Notes under the pieces: generated by a model
Databases searched by the model: none
Seen by the model: only the letters and a program-made list of their open reading frames with translations
Told to the model about the DNA's origin: nothing
From: Rhodothermus marinus
GTDB lineage: Bacteria; Bacteroidota; Rhodothermia; Rhodothermales; Rhodothermaceae
DNA length: 64,000 bases
Assembly: GCF_009936275.1 (NCBI RefSeq)
Contig: NZ_AP019797.1
Coordinates: 177,501 to 241,500 of the forward strand
Direction: 5' to 3'
Made by a program: the position numbers and the translations under genes
Part shown: one piece after another, positions 51,398 through 61,128 of the stretch
Layout of the letters: every line of letters begins with the position of its first letter
How positions within the stretch are numbered: the stretch's first letter is position 1

Positions 51398-52051
51398 ATG
51401 CTGAAGGAATTGCTTCGCTCGCTGAAAGCTTCGATGGGCATCTACGAGGCCCGCGACGGGTCGATCTACGGCCTGCTGGCCGAGTTTTCCGATCCGGCGG
51501 CGCTGTTGCATGCGGCCCGTCAGGTGCGCAAGGCCGGCTACCGCCACTTCGACGCGCACAGCCCCTTCCCCATTCACGGGATGGACGAGGCCATGGGGCT
51601 GGGCAACTCGAAGGTGGCCTTCATCACGTTCTTTACGGGCACGATCGCCGGCTTCGCACTGGCCTGGTGGATGCAGTGGTGGATGGGCGCCGTCGATTAC
51701 CCGCTGAACATCAGCGGCAAGCCGTTCTTTGCGCTGCCGCCCTCGGTGCCCATCATCTTCGAGCTGACGATCCTGTTTTCGGCGCTGGCGGGGGTGGCCA
51801 CCATGCTGGCACTCAACGGCCTGCCGCGTCCCTACAACCCGCTGTTCTACTCGAAAAACTTTGCGCGGGTGACCGACGATGGGTTCTTCCTGTTCGTCGC
51901 CGCCAGCGATCCGAAGTTCGATCCGACGGCCACGCGCCAGTTGCTGGAGCAGCTGGGCGGCTACAACATCGAGGTCATCGAAGACCGGGGCGAGGAGGAC
52001 GTCACGCCGGCGACGGCACCGGCCGCCGAAGCTGCCGTAACCACGAGCTGA
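51398..52051 (+). CDS. actD: Alternative complex III subunit ActD
   Basis: A 217-residue membrane protein of the DUF3341 family. An N-terminal cytoplasmic domain (YGLLAEFSDPAALLHAARQVRKAGYRHFDAHSPFPIHGMDEAMGL) precedes two transmembrane helices (FITFFTGTIAGFALAWWMQWW and IIFELTILFSALAGVATMLALN), then a second soluble part (FFLFVAASDPKFDP). ActD binds peripherally to the ActC/ActF membrane core. The C-terminal 25 residues are acidic and Ala/Thr-rich. Spacing of 16 nt from actC and six to actE shows one operon. Confidence 0.93.
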   Translation: MLKELLRSLKASMGIYEARDGSIYGLLAEFSDPAALLHAARQVRKAGYRHFDAHSPFPIHGMDEAMGLGNSKVAFITFFTGTIAGFALAWWMQWWMGAVDYPLNISGKPFFALPPSVPIIFELTILFSALAGVATMLALNGLPRPYNPLFYSKNFARVTDDGFFLFVAASDPKFDPTATRQLLEQLGGYNIEVIEDRGEEDVTPATAPAAEAAVTTS

Positions 52052-52057
52052 GCCACC

Positions 52058-52687
52058 ATGCAGAACATCACAGCAATGCCGCGCACGATCTGGACGGGAC
52101 TGCTGCTTGGCCTGCTACTGGCAGGCTGCCGGGGCATGATCTCCAGCAAGCCCCCGGTACATCCGAACCTGAACATGGACTTTCAGGAGAAATTTGAAGC
52201 GCAGGAGCTGAACCCGTTCTTCGCCGACCGCCGGGCCATGCGTCCGCCGGTACCCGGCACGGTACCCCGGGGGCTGCTCAAAGAGGATACGCCGTTTTAT
52301 TTCGGTAAGACGGCCGACGGCGCCTACGTCGAGCGCATTCCCGTGGCCGTCACGCCCGAGCTGGTGGCTCGGGGGCGGGAACGCTACAACATCTACTGCG
52401 CCGTCTGCCACGGACAGGCGGGCGACGGCCAGGGCATCATCATGCGCGGCAACTACGGCTACACGCCGGCCCCGACGTTCCATGACGACCGGCTGCGCAA
52501 CGTGGAGGACGGCTACATCTTCGACGTGATCAGCCACGGCGTGCGCAACATGCCCGCCTACGGCCATCAGATCCCGGTGGCCGATCGCTGGGCCATCGTG
52601 GCCTACGTGCGGGCGCTGCAGCGCAGTCAGCACGCGACGGCGGCCGACGTGCCCGAGGAAGTCCGGGCTCGGCTTCAGGGAGAATAA
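52058..52687 (+). CDS. actE: Alternative complex III subunit ActE, monoheme cytochrome c
   Basis: A 209-residue periplasmic cytochrome. A lipoprotein signal (GLLLGLLLAGC, Cys about 25) anchors it to the membrane. The single heme site is CAVCH (about residue 110), with a candidate axial Met in VRNMPAYGHQIP. It resembles the class I cytochromes that pass electrons from the quinol-oxidising core towards the oxidase. The first ATG (52058) is used; an internal ATG six codons on also leaves the signal intact. Confidence 0.94.
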   Translation: MQNITAMPRTIWTGLLLGLLLAGCRGMISSKPPVHPNLNMDFQEKFEAQELNPFFADRRAMRPPVPGTVPRGLLKEDTPFYFGKTADGAYVERIPVAVTPELVARGRERYNIYCAVCHGQAGDGQGIIMRGNYGYTPAPTFHDDRLRNVEDGYIFDVISHGVRNMPAYGHQIPVADRWAIVAYVRALQRSQHATAADVPEEVRARLQGE

Positions 52688-52718
52688 GCGAGATCAATCA
52701 TCTGGCTGAGATACGATC

Positions 52719-53972
52719 ATGGCCGAAGTGAATGCGAACGGTTTTCCGGGCTGGCTGCTGGATCCGTTGCGGCCCACGCGGGAAAAGGCAGAGCCGCGCT
52801 ACCGGCTGCCCGAAGACGTGCGGATCTGGGCCGTACCGCTGGCCATCGGCGTCGGGCTGCTCATCGTCAGTCTGGTGGGCTGGGCCATCGATGCGCGCCA
52901 GTTCTACTTCTCCTACCTGGTGGGCTGGACTTTCTGCCTGACGCTGGCGCTGGGGAGCCTGTTTTTCGTAATGATCCAGCACCTGACGCGTGCGCAGTGG
53001 GTGGTGGCCGTGCGCCGATTGCCCGAGGCGCTCGTCTGGACGTTCCCGGTGCTGATCGTGCTGTTCATCCCCATTCTGTTCGGGCTGCACGATCTGTATC
53101 ACTGGACGCACCACGAGCTGTACGATCCATCCAGCCCCGAGTACGATCCCATCCTGGCCGGCAAGCGGGCTTACCTGAACGTACCCTTCTTTCTGGTGCG
53201 GATCGCCTTCTACTTCTTCATCTGGACGCTGCTGGCCTACAAGCTCTATACGCTCTCGGTGCGGCAGGACGTGGATCCGGATCCGTCCATCCCTGCGCAG
53301 CAGCGGAAGGTCAGTGCCTGGGGCATGCCGCTTTACGGCGTGACGGTAGCCTTTGCCAGCTACGACTTTCTGATGTCGCTCGATCCGCACTGGTACTCGA
53401 CGATCTTCGGCGTGTACTTCTTCGCAGGATCGTTTTTCGTGGCGCTGGGCTTCATTACGACCTGCTACGCGATCCTGGTGCGTCGGGGGGCGCTTCAGGG
53501 CATCGTGCGCACGCCGCACTTTCAGGACCTGGGCAAGTTGATGTTCGGCTTTACGGCCTTCTGGGCCTACATCGCCTTCAGCCAGTACATGCTGATCTGG
53601 TACGGCAACCTGCCTGAAGAAACGCTCTGGTATCGGCATCGGCTGGAGCACGGCTGGGAGGTGTTGAGCCAGACGTTGATCTGGGGGCATTTCGTGCTGC
53701 CCTTCCTGATCCTGCTTCCGTGGGCGGCCAAGCGTACGCCGCTGCTGGTGGGCACGATGGGCATCTGGTTCGCCATCATCCACTGGATCGACTTGTTCTG
53801 GGTGGCGATGCCCGTGCTGCATACCGAGCACATGACGTTCCACTGGCTGGACGTCACCTGCTGGCTGGGGCTGCTCGGGGTGGTGGTCGGGTTGCTCTTT
53901 TACCGGCTCAGCCGGCACAGTCTGGTACCGCAGAACGATCCCTACCTGGCACGCTCGTTGGCCCTGCATTAA
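52719..53972 (+). CDS. actF: Alternative complex III subunit ActF, NrfD-like membrane protein
   Basis: A 417-residue integral membrane protein with about ten helices, related to ActC. Helices include WAVPLAIGVGLLIVSLVGWAI, YLVGWTFCLTLALGSLFFVMIQHLT and MPLYGVTVAFASYDFLMSLDPHWYSTIFGVYF. The DPHWYST segment is also seen in ActF of other alternative complex III clusters. It is thought to form a second ion-conducting half of the complex. It follows actE by 31 nt and is followed after 79 nt by the small actG-like gene; the AT-rich gap may hold a weak processing or internal promoter site. Confidence 0.94.
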   Translation: MAEVNANGFPGWLLDPLRPTREKAEPRYRLPEDVRIWAVPLAIGVGLLIVSLVGWAIDARQFYFSYLVGWTFCLTLALGSLFFVMIQHLTRAQWVVAVRRLPEALVWTFPVLIVLFIPILFGLHDLYHWTHHELYDPSSPEYDPILAGKRAYLNVPFFLVRIAFYFFIWTLLAYKLYTLSVRQDVDPDPSIPAQQRKVSAWGMPLYGVTVAFASYDFLMSLDPHWYSTIFGVYFFAGSFFVALGFITTCYAILVRRGALQGIVRTPHFQDLGKLMFGFTAFWAYIAFSQYMLIWYGNLPEETLWYRHRLEHGWEVLSQTLIWGHFVLPFLILLPWAAKRTPLLVGTMGIWFAIIHWIDLFWVAMPVLHTEHMTFHWLDVTCWLGLLGVVVGLLFYRLSRHSLVPQNDPYLARSLALH

Positions 53973-54051
53973 GAACTTTTTTACAGGCCCTTTGCAAAAA
54001 AGGACAACCTGCAATTTTATCAGGCGTTCGTTCTGTTGAACTGCGAAAGCC

Positions 54052-54444
54052 ATGGCCGAACAGGAAAAAAAACAGCCCGCCGTAGCCGAAGCGGAACTGC
54101 CGGCGGTGCAGCCGGACGAGGCGAACTTTGAGGCGCCGCGTCTTTACCGGATGATCTGGATCACCGTCGTACTGCTGGCGGTGATTTCGGTCGGGCTGGT
54201 GGTGCTCACCCAGTGGCAGATGCAGCGAGATGCAGAAGTGGCGGCGGCAACGGTGCGCTATCCGCTGCGGGAAGAGACGGAGGCGCACGCGCGGCAACTG
54301 CTCGAGGGGTATGGCGTAGTGGATGCCGAACAGGGCGTCTATCGCGTGCCCATCGATCGGGCTATGGAGGAGATCGTGGAGGCCTACGGCGGAGATTCGG
54401 TCTGGACGCTTCCGCAGCCTTCAGCGGTTTCGCGGCGCATGTAA
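54052..54444 (+). CDS. Small single-helix membrane protein at the actG position
   Basis: A 130-residue protein with one transmembrane helix (MIWITVVLLAVISVGLVVLTQW, about residues 35-56) preceded by an acidic, Ala/Glu-rich N terminus. The short soluble C-terminal part (EAHARQLLEGYGVVDAEQGVYRVPIDRAMEEIVEAYGG) looks like an accessory subunit. By position between actF and the SCO gene it corresponds to the gene called actG in similar clusters; I cannot confirm that it is a stoichiometric complex subunit. The QGVYRVPIDRAMEE segment recalls small proteins often linked to heme-copper oxidase assembly. Confidence 0.8.
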   Translation: MAEQEKKQPAVAEAELPAVQPDEANFEAPRLYRMIWITVVLLAVISVGLVVLTQWQMQRDAEVAAATVRYPLREETEAHARQLLEGYGVVDAEQGVYRVPIDRAMEEIVEAYGGDSVWTLPQPSAVSRRM

Positions 54445-54462
54445 CCCGACAACGATTTTGCA

Positions 54463-55296
54463 ATGCGGTGGTGGGGCAAAAGGTGGTGGTTGTTGAGCCT
54501 GGTATGCTTGCTGGCATTTCCGGCGCAGGCTCAGCGGAGCGGTCAGCATCTGGCCATCTTTGAGGGCGTCGGGATCGAGGAAAAGCTGGGCGAGCGGATT
54601 CCGCTGGACCTGACGTTCCGGGATGAAGCGGGGCAACCGGTGACGCTCCGCACGTTCTTTGACGGTCGGCGGCCGGTGCTGCTGACGCTGGTGTATCACG
54701 ACTGCCCGATGCTCTGCAACCTGGTGCTGGACGGACTGGCAAGGACGCTGCGCCAGATGTCGTGGACGCCGGGCGATCAGTTCGAGGTGCTGGCCGTCAG
54801 CTTCAACCATCGGGAGACGCCCGAGCTGGCCCGTCGGAAGAAGGCCCACTATGTGGAGATGCTGGAGCGGCCGGAAGCGGCGGCCGGGCTGCACTTTCTG
54901 ACAGGCGATTCGACGACGATTCGAGCGTTGACCAATGCCGTCGGGTTCTCCTTCCGCTGGGTGCCTGAAAAACAGCAGTTTGCGCATCCGGCGGCCCTGA
55001 TTTTCCTGAGCGGCGAAGGGAAGATTTCACGCTACCTCTATGGCCTGGAGCATGATCCGGGCGATGTGCGCAAGGCGCTCGTGGAAGCGTCGGAGGGGAA
55101 AGTGGGGACGGTCGTCGATCAGGTATTGCTCTACTGCTTTCAGTACGATCCGAACGAAAATTCCTACGTAGCCAACGCATACAACATCATGCGGCTGGGT
55201 GGAGCGGTGACGGTGGTGGTGCTCGGCATCACCCTGTTTCTGTTCTGGCGGCGGGAGCGGCGTCGCCAGCAGCAGGCGCTCCAGACGGCCGGCTAA
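54463..55296 (+). CDS. SCO1/SenC-type copper chaperone
   Basis: A 277-residue membrane-bound chaperone that loads copper into CuA of the oxidase encoded next. A signal peptide (WWLLSLVCLLAFPAQAQ) comes first. The thioredoxin-like domain has the copper-binding pair CPMLC in YHDCPMLCNL (about 84-93) and the His ligand in QFAHPAALIFL. Unlike many SCO proteins, it also has a C-terminal transmembrane helix (LGGAVTVVVLGITLFLFWRRERR), so it is anchored at the C terminus after signal removal. It lies 18 nt after the actG-like gene and 23 nt before coxB. Confidence 0.93.
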   Translation: MRWWGKRWWLLSLVCLLAFPAQAQRSGQHLAIFEGVGIEEKLGERIPLDLTFRDEAGQPVTLRTFFDGRRPVLLTLVYHDCPMLCNLVLDGLARTLRQMSWTPGDQFEVLAVSFNHRETPELARRKKAHYVEMLERPEAAAGLHFLTGDSTTIRALTNAVGFSFRWVPEKQQFAHPAALIFLSGEGKISRYLYGLEHDPGDVRKALVEASEGKVGTVVDQVLLYCFQYDPNENSYVANAYNIMRLGGAVTVVVLGITLFLFWRRERRRQQQALQTAG

Positions 55297-55319
55297 CCGA
55301 AGCGAAGGTTCGCAAAGCG

Positions 55320-56270
55320 ATGTCCGGGATGATTCTGCTACAGAATACGGCCTGGTTGCCCGAAGCGGCTTCTTCGATCGCGCCGGAAGTGGACAGCCTG
55401 TTTCACTTCTGGACGCTGGTGAGCGCGATTATTTTCGTCGGCGTCGTCGGCGCCATGACGTTCTTCGTGGTGCGCTATCGGCGCCGCCGGCGCGACGAGG
55501 TGCCGGAGCCGGTCAAGGAGAAGAAGGTGGTCGAGCTGGCCTGGATCGTAGTCCCGACGATCCTGGTGCTGATCGTCTTTGCCTGGGGCTTCCGGGTGTA
55601 CATCAAGATGTACACGGCGCCCCCGGATGCCTACGAAATCCTGGTACACGGCTATCAGTGGTACTGGGAGTTCGAATATCCGAACGGGGTCAAGACCACG
55701 AACGAGCTGCATGTGCCGGCCGGCCAGCCGGTGAAGCTCCGCATGACCAGCGCCGACGTGATTCACAGCTTCTACGTGCCGGCCTTCCGGGTCAAGCAGG
55801 ACGTGCTGCCCGATCGCTACTCGTCACTCTGGTTTGAAGCGACCAAACCCGGCGAGTACACGGTCTTCTGCACGGAGTACTGCGGCACGCAGCATTCGGG
55901 CATGCTGGCCAGAGTGATCGTGCATCCGCGCGAGGAGTTCGAGCAATGGCTGGAGAGCGCCGGCATTCCCGAAGACATGCCGCTGGCCGAGCTGGGCGCC
56001 CGGCTCTATCGGGAGAAGGCCTGCTTCAGCTGCCACAGCATCGATGGATCGCCCTCGGTAGGTCCGACTTTCAAGGGACTCTACGGGCACGAAGTGGAAC
56101 TTGAAGACGGCTCCACTGTCATTGCCGACGAGAATTATCTCCGCGAATCCATTCTGCAACCTGGGGCTAAAATTGTGAAAGGGTATCCGAACGTCATGCC
56201 GGCCAGCTATGCTTCGTTGAGCGAGCGCGAAGTGGCCGCGCTGATCGAATTTATCAAGCAGCAGCAGTAA
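55320..56270 (+). CDS. coxB: caa3-type cytochrome c oxidase subunit II
   Basis: A 316-residue subunit with two N-terminal transmembrane helices (LFHFWTLVSAIIFVGVVGAMTFFVV and LAWIVVPTILVLIVFAWGFRVY), a periplasmic cupredoxin domain and a fused C-terminal cytochrome c, which defines the caa3 type. CuA ligands are His in ADVIHSFYVPAF and CTEYCGTQHSGM. The heme c site is CFSCH (about residue 235), with the distal Met probably in NVMPASY. It accepts electrons from the alternative complex III or a carrier and passes them to heme a in subunit I. Confidence 0.97.
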   Translation: MSGMILLQNTAWLPEAASSIAPEVDSLFHFWTLVSAIIFVGVVGAMTFFVVRYRRRRRDEVPEPVKEKKVVELAWIVVPTILVLIVFAWGFRVYIKMYTAPPDAYEILVHGYQWYWEFEYPNGVKTTNELHVPAGQPVKLRMTSADVIHSFYVPAFRVKQDVLPDRYSSLWFEATKPGEYTVFCTEYCGTQHSGMLARVIVHPREEFEQWLESAGIPEDMPLAELGARLYREKACFSCHSIDGSPSVGPTFKGLYGHEVELEDGSTVIADENYLRESILQPGAKIVKGYPNVMPASYASLSEREVAALIEFIKQQQ

Positions 56271-56288
56271 TTGCTGAGGAGGGGTGCC

Positions 56289-57986
<1,698 letters not shown>

Positions 57987-58026
57987 AACGGAAAGTTGAC
58001 GTCATCAACAACGTAGAAGGGTTCTC

Positions 58027-58707
58027 ATGGCTGGCGTTCCGGAAGCTGCAACGGGGCACGCGGAGGCGCACGCGCACCATCCGCCGTATCTGCAGCATCA
58101 CTTTGTGTCGGCCGAGCAGCAGTTCGATGCAGCCAAGCTCGGCATGTGGCTCTTTCTGGTCACGGAAATTCTGCTGTTCAGCGGGATGTTTGTAGCCTAC
58201 GCGGTCTACCGCGTCTGGCATCCCGAGGTGTTCCAGGCGGCCAGCAAACTGCTCGACTGGCGGCTGGGCGGTCTGAACACCATTGTCCTGCTGACTTCGT
58301 CGTTTACCGTAGCACTGGCCGTGCACTATGCACAACTGGGGGATAAAAAGCGGCTGGTGCAGAATCTGTGGCTGACGGTCGCGCTGGCCGGCGTGTTCAT
58401 GGTGGTGAAATACTTCGAGTACTCGGAGAAATTCCACCACCACATCTTTCCCGGCGGCAACTATGCCTATGAAGGGCTGCAGCTTCCCTACGTGGGACAG
58501 TTTTTCAGCATTTACTTCGTGATGACCGGTATCCACGGGCTGCACGTGCTGGTAGGTATGGGGGTGCTGACCTGGGTGGCCCTGAAAGCGCAGCGAGGGG
58601 TCTTCAGCAGCGAATACTACACGCCGGTCGAGATCTCGGCGCTCTACTGGCACCTGGTGGATATCATCTGGATTTTCCTGTTCCCGCTGCTGTATCTGAT
58701 TCACTGA
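58027..58707 (+). CDS. coxC: caa3-type cytochrome c oxidase subunit III
   Basis: A 226-residue membrane subunit with about five helices: AAKLGMWLFLVTEILLFSGMFVAY, LNTIVLLTSSFTVALAVHYAQ, LWLTVALAGVFMVVKYFEY and YFVMTGIHGLHVLVGMGVLTWV. The conserved WLF-TE motif at the start and HGLHVLVG at the end are typical of subunit III. It helps stabilise subunit I and proton uptake. A His-rich N terminus (HAEAHAHHPPYLQHHF) may bind copper or simply be a family feature. It lies 40 nt after coxA. Confidence 0.95.
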   Translation: MAGVPEAATGHAEAHAHHPPYLQHHFVSAEQQFDAAKLGMWLFLVTEILLFSGMFVAYAVYRVWHPEVFQAASKLLDWRLGGLNTIVLLTSSFTVALAVHYAQLGDKKRLVQNLWLTVALAGVFMVVKYFEYSEKFHHHIFPGGNYAYEGLQLPYVGQFFSIYFVMTGIHGLHVLVGMGVLTWVALKAQRGVFSSEYYTPVEISALYWHLVDIIWIFLFPLLYLIH

Positions 58708-58725
58708 GGCAGACGGAAAGGCATC

Positions 58726-59094
58726 ATGGCACACGCGACACACCATATCATTCCCCGGCCGCTGTTGCTCAAGGTTTTTCTGACGCTGGTGGCGCTGACC
58801 ATCATCACGGCGCTGACCGGTCAGGCGGACCTCGGCGCCTTCAACTTTCTGCACGTGCCCCTGGCCATCGGCATTGCCGTGATCAAGGCCGCGCTGGTCG
58901 TGCTGTTTTTCATGGGACTCAAATATGATAAGCCGATCAATGCGCTGGCTTTCATCATCGGCCTGCTGATGGTAGGGGTGTTTCTGGCGTTTACGCTGCT
59001 GGATGTATTCTATCGGGGCGACATCGGAAACCTCAGCCCGGAGCCGATTCGCGGGCCGCAGATAGAGCAGGTGGAGGCCCCGGCCGGCCACTGA
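58726..59094 (+). CDS. coxD: caa3-type oxidase subunit IV
   Basis: A 122-residue small subunit with three transmembrane helices (LLLKVFLTLVALTIITALTGQ, PLAIGIAVIKAALVVLFFMGL, ALAFIIGLLMVGVFLAFTLLDVFY) of the prokaryotic subunit IV type. The Lys between helices 2 and 3 (KYDKPINAL) is conserved in the family. It completes the oxidase. It follows coxC by 18 nt and is followed by a strong terminator. Confidence 0.9.
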   Translation: MAHATHHIIPRPLLLKVFLTLVALTIITALTGQADLGAFNFLHVPLAIGIAVIKAALVVLFFMGLKYDKPINALAFIIGLLMVGVFLAFTLLDVFYRGDIGNLSPEPIRGPQIEQVEAPAGH

Positions 59095-59118
59095 GCGGCA
59101 GAAAACCAGAGGAATTTC

Positions 59119-59153
59119 AAAAGGCGTCGGTTTCATGGCCGACGCCTTTTTTG
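59119..59153 (+). terminator. Intrinsic terminator after the act-cox cluster
   Basis: A 12-bp perfect stem (AAAAGGCGTCGG/CCGACGCCTTTT) with an 8-nt loop is followed by further Ts. It lies 25 bases after the coxD stop and closes the cluster. An ATG in its loop (59135) heads an open frame but is not a plausible start. Confidence 0.92.
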
Positions 59154-59182
59154 TGGATCCTGACCGTCGTCCGGGCGTGTCT

Positions 59183-59494
59183 ATGGAAAATCAAGGCGAA
59201 GCCATGTATCTGCTGCCGGCGCTGGTTTTCGTCCCCGTACTGTTTTTCATGCTGGTCTGGGCCGTGGTGACGGCCGGACGCATTCTGTTTCCGGAGCGGT
59301 CGCTACCCTTCGATCGTGAGTTTTCGCTCCGGGGCTGGACGATGCGTCCCCGCCACCGGGCGCCGGTGCACGTGGCCGCCCCCCGTGCCACGACCATGCC
59401 ACACGTTGCGCAGGCCGTCTATCACTTCGAAGAAGGCCACTCCGATGGCTTGCCCGAGGTCTGGGTGGACGATCTCTGGCTCCGGCGAAATTGA
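59183..59494 (+). CDS. Small membrane-anchored protein of unknown function
   Basis: A 103-residue protein (or 96 from ATG 59204) with one N-terminal transmembrane helix (MYLLPALVFVPVLFFMLVWAVV). The soluble part is basic then acidic, with RPRHRAPVHVAAP and an acidic C terminus (GHSDGLPEVWVDDLWLRRN). I do not recognise a family. The frame opens at 59135, but that ATG is inside the terminator loop, so a later start is chosen. It is 71 nt before metF. Coding is likely but expression is not shown. Confidence 0.6.
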   Translation: MENQGEAMYLLPALVFVPVLFFMLVWAVVTAGRILFPERSLPFDREFSLRGWTMRPRHRAPVHVAAPRATTMPHVAQAVYHFEEGHSDGLPEVWVDDLWLRRN

Positions 59495-59564
59495 CCGTTC
59501 TTTTCTGAACCTGATCGGACAAGCGCGGTAGAAGGCGGCGTTTGCAGAACCCGCCCGTCGTGCC

Positions 59565-60521
59565 ATGAAAGTCATCGAGATTCTGGAGCAGGCGACCGGT
59601 CCGCTGATCTCCTACGAAATCATTCCGCCACGGCGAGGGGGCTCGCTGGATGAAGTGCTGGCCGTGGTGGAAGAGTTGATGCCGTTCGATCCGCCCTTCA
59701 TTGATGTAACCAGCCACGCCGCCGAGGTCGAGTACGAACAGTTGCCCGACGGCACCCTGAAGCCCCGCGTCAAACGCAAGCGGCCGGGGACGATCGGCAT
59801 CTGCGCCGCCATCAAAAGCCGCTTCGGCGTCGAGACCGTACCCCATCTGCTCTGCCGGGGCTTTACGCGCGAGGAGACCGAAGACGCGCTGATCGAGCTG
59901 CATTACCTGGGCATCCAGAACGTCATGGCGCTACGGGGCGACTCGCCCAACTATCAGAAGCCCATCCCCCCGGATCGAACGGTGAACGAATACGCCGTCG
60001 ATCTGGTGCGGCAGATCGTCAACATGAACCGCGGCATCTACCTGGAACCGCTCGAAGACGCCGTGCCCACCGACTTCTGCATCGGGGTGGCCGGCTATCC
60101 GGAAAAGCACTTCGAGGCGCCCAACCTGATCTGGGACATCATGAACCTGAAGCGTAAGATCGAGGCGGGCGCCCACTACGTCACCACGCAGATGTTCTTC
60201 GACAACCGGCACTACTTCCGGTTTGTGGAGCGGTGCCGGGAAGTGGGCATTACCGTGCCGATCATTCCCGGATTGAAGATCCTGACCAGTAAACGCCACC
60301 TGCAGCTCCTCCCCAGCCGGTTTCACATTGAGATTCCGGAGGAACTGGTGGCCGAGGTGGAAGCGGCCAAACCGGAGCACGTTCCGGAAATCGGCATTGC
60401 CTGGGCGCGGCGACAGGCCGAAGAGTTGCTGGAGGCCGGTGTGCCCTGCATTCACTTCTACATCATGCTCCGCGCCGACTACGTGCGCGAGGTCGTGGCC
60501 TATTTGCGCAAAATAGCTTAG
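59565..60521 (+). CDS. metF: Methylenetetrahydrofolate reductase
   Basis: Reduces 5,10-methylene- to 5-methyl-tetrahydrofolate, supplying methyl for methionine synthesis. A 318-residue FAD enzyme with a TIM barrel. The catalytic Glu is in ISYEIIPPRRGG (about residue 18), and FAD and folate-site segments include VTSHAAEVEY, NVMALRGDSPNY, IGVAGYPEKHFEAPN and the AGAHYVTTQMFFDNRHY strand. An extra loop at about residues 55-75 (EQLPDGTLKPRVKRKRPGTIG) is basic and longer than in E. coli MetF. It stands alone between the small membrane protein and the cold-shock gene. Confidence 0.96.
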   Translation: MKVIEILEQATGPLISYEIIPPRRGGSLDEVLAVVEELMPFDPPFIDVTSHAAEVEYEQLPDGTLKPRVKRKRPGTIGICAAIKSRFGVETVPHLLCRGFTREETEDALIELHYLGIQNVMALRGDSPNYQKPIPPDRTVNEYAVDLVRQIVNMNRGIYLEPLEDAVPTDFCIGVAGYPEKHFEAPNLIWDIMNLKRKIEAGAHYVTTQMFFDNRHYFRFVERCREVGITVPIIPGLKILTSKRHLQLLPSRFHIEIPEELVAEVEAAKPEHVPEIGIAWARRQAEELLEAGVPCIHFYIMLRADYVREVVAYLRKIA

Positions 60522-60619
60522 CGGAACTAACGCCAAAAGATCGGCACCCCCTGCGTTTTTCGCGCAAAGTAGTCGGAGTGGTTGCTTATGCGGACCTTTC
60601 TGTGTAGAATAGGTAAAGA

Positions 60620-60648
60620 TTGACAGCCGACGGATCGACGGCTATCTT
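60620..60648 (+). promoter_or_regulatory. Sigma70-type promoter of the cold-shock gene
   Basis: TTGACA, exactly 17 nt, then TATCTT. The -35 is a perfect match to the consensus and the spacing is optimal. The implied start near 60655 gives a leader of about 108 nt before ATG 60763, a length typical of cold-shock genes, with several short hairpins. Confidence 0.7.
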
Positions 60649-60762
60649 ACGGATAGATAGCGTCTTGCGCCTGTAGTCCCCGGGCATCTCGGCCAGCGAG
60701 AGACGGGGAGGCCAAGCTTCCGACGGGAAATATGTACCAGTGTAGACAGCGGGAGGCCTCCC

Positions 60763-61050
60763 ATGGCAGCACGTCGTGGCGTCGTCAAGTGGTTTGACGC
60801 AAAAAAGGGGTACGGCTTCATCATCCACCCGGAAGGAGGCGCCGATATTTTCGTGCACTACTCGCAGATCATCAGCGAGCGGCGCTTCAAGACGTTGCGA
60901 ACCGGCCAGATCGTCGAGTTCGAGCTGCACGAAGGCCCCAAAGGGCTCCATGCCCGTAACGTGGTGCCGCTCGACGAAGCGCAGCGAAAGGCGGCCTCGG
61001 GCGAACGCGCTCCCCGGCAGCAACAATCCCATTCGCTGAGCCGCTCCTGA
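60763..61050 (+). CDS. Cold-shock-domain protein
   Basis: A 95-residue nucleic-acid-binding protein. The five-stranded cold-shock domain (residues 1-70) has the RNP1 motif KGYGFI and RNP2 motif DIFVHYSQI with flanking aromatic residues (VVKWFDAKKG). The C-terminal 25 residues are polar and basic (AQRKAASGERAPRQQQSH), an extension not found in the smallest Csp proteins. It would melt RNA secondary structure; in a thermophile it may act more in general RNA chaperoning than in cold response. GGGAGG lies a few bases before ATG 60763. It has its own promoter and long leader. Confidence 0.95.
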   Translation: MAARRGVVKWFDAKKGYGFIIHPEGGADIFVHYSQIISERRFKTLRTGQIVEFELHEGPKGLHARNVVPLDEAQRKAASGERAPRQQQSHSLSRS

Positions 61051-61065
61051 AAAGCGCCGGAGGCA

Positions 61066-61094
61066 TTGTTTTTCGTTCGTCGTGCGGCTATCTT
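61066..61094 (+). promoter_or_regulatory. Sigma70-like promoter of the 61129 gene
   Basis: TTGTTT, exactly 17 nt, then TATCTT. The -10 lies inside the left arm of the inverted repeat at 61087-61120, so a protein bound to the repeat would block it. Confidence 0.55.
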
Positions 61095-61120
61095 GCAGCA
61101 GTCAGGGGCTGCAAGATAGC
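61087..61120. repeat. 13-bp perfect inverted repeat before the 61129 gene
   Basis: GCTATCTTGCAGC and GCTGCAAGATAGC flank an 8-nt loop and match perfectly. The repeat spans the -10 box and the expected transcription start and ends eight bases before ATG 61129. It could be a repressor operator or, if transcribed, a hairpin next to the ribosome-binding site GGAAG (61121). No T-tract follows. Confidence 0.7.
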
Positions 61121-61128
61121 GGAAGACC

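Noticed and set aside
59135-59182. ATG at 59135 as the start of the small membrane protein
   Set aside because: It lies in the loop of the strong terminator at 59119-59153, so mRNA would not normally extend from the cluster to use it.
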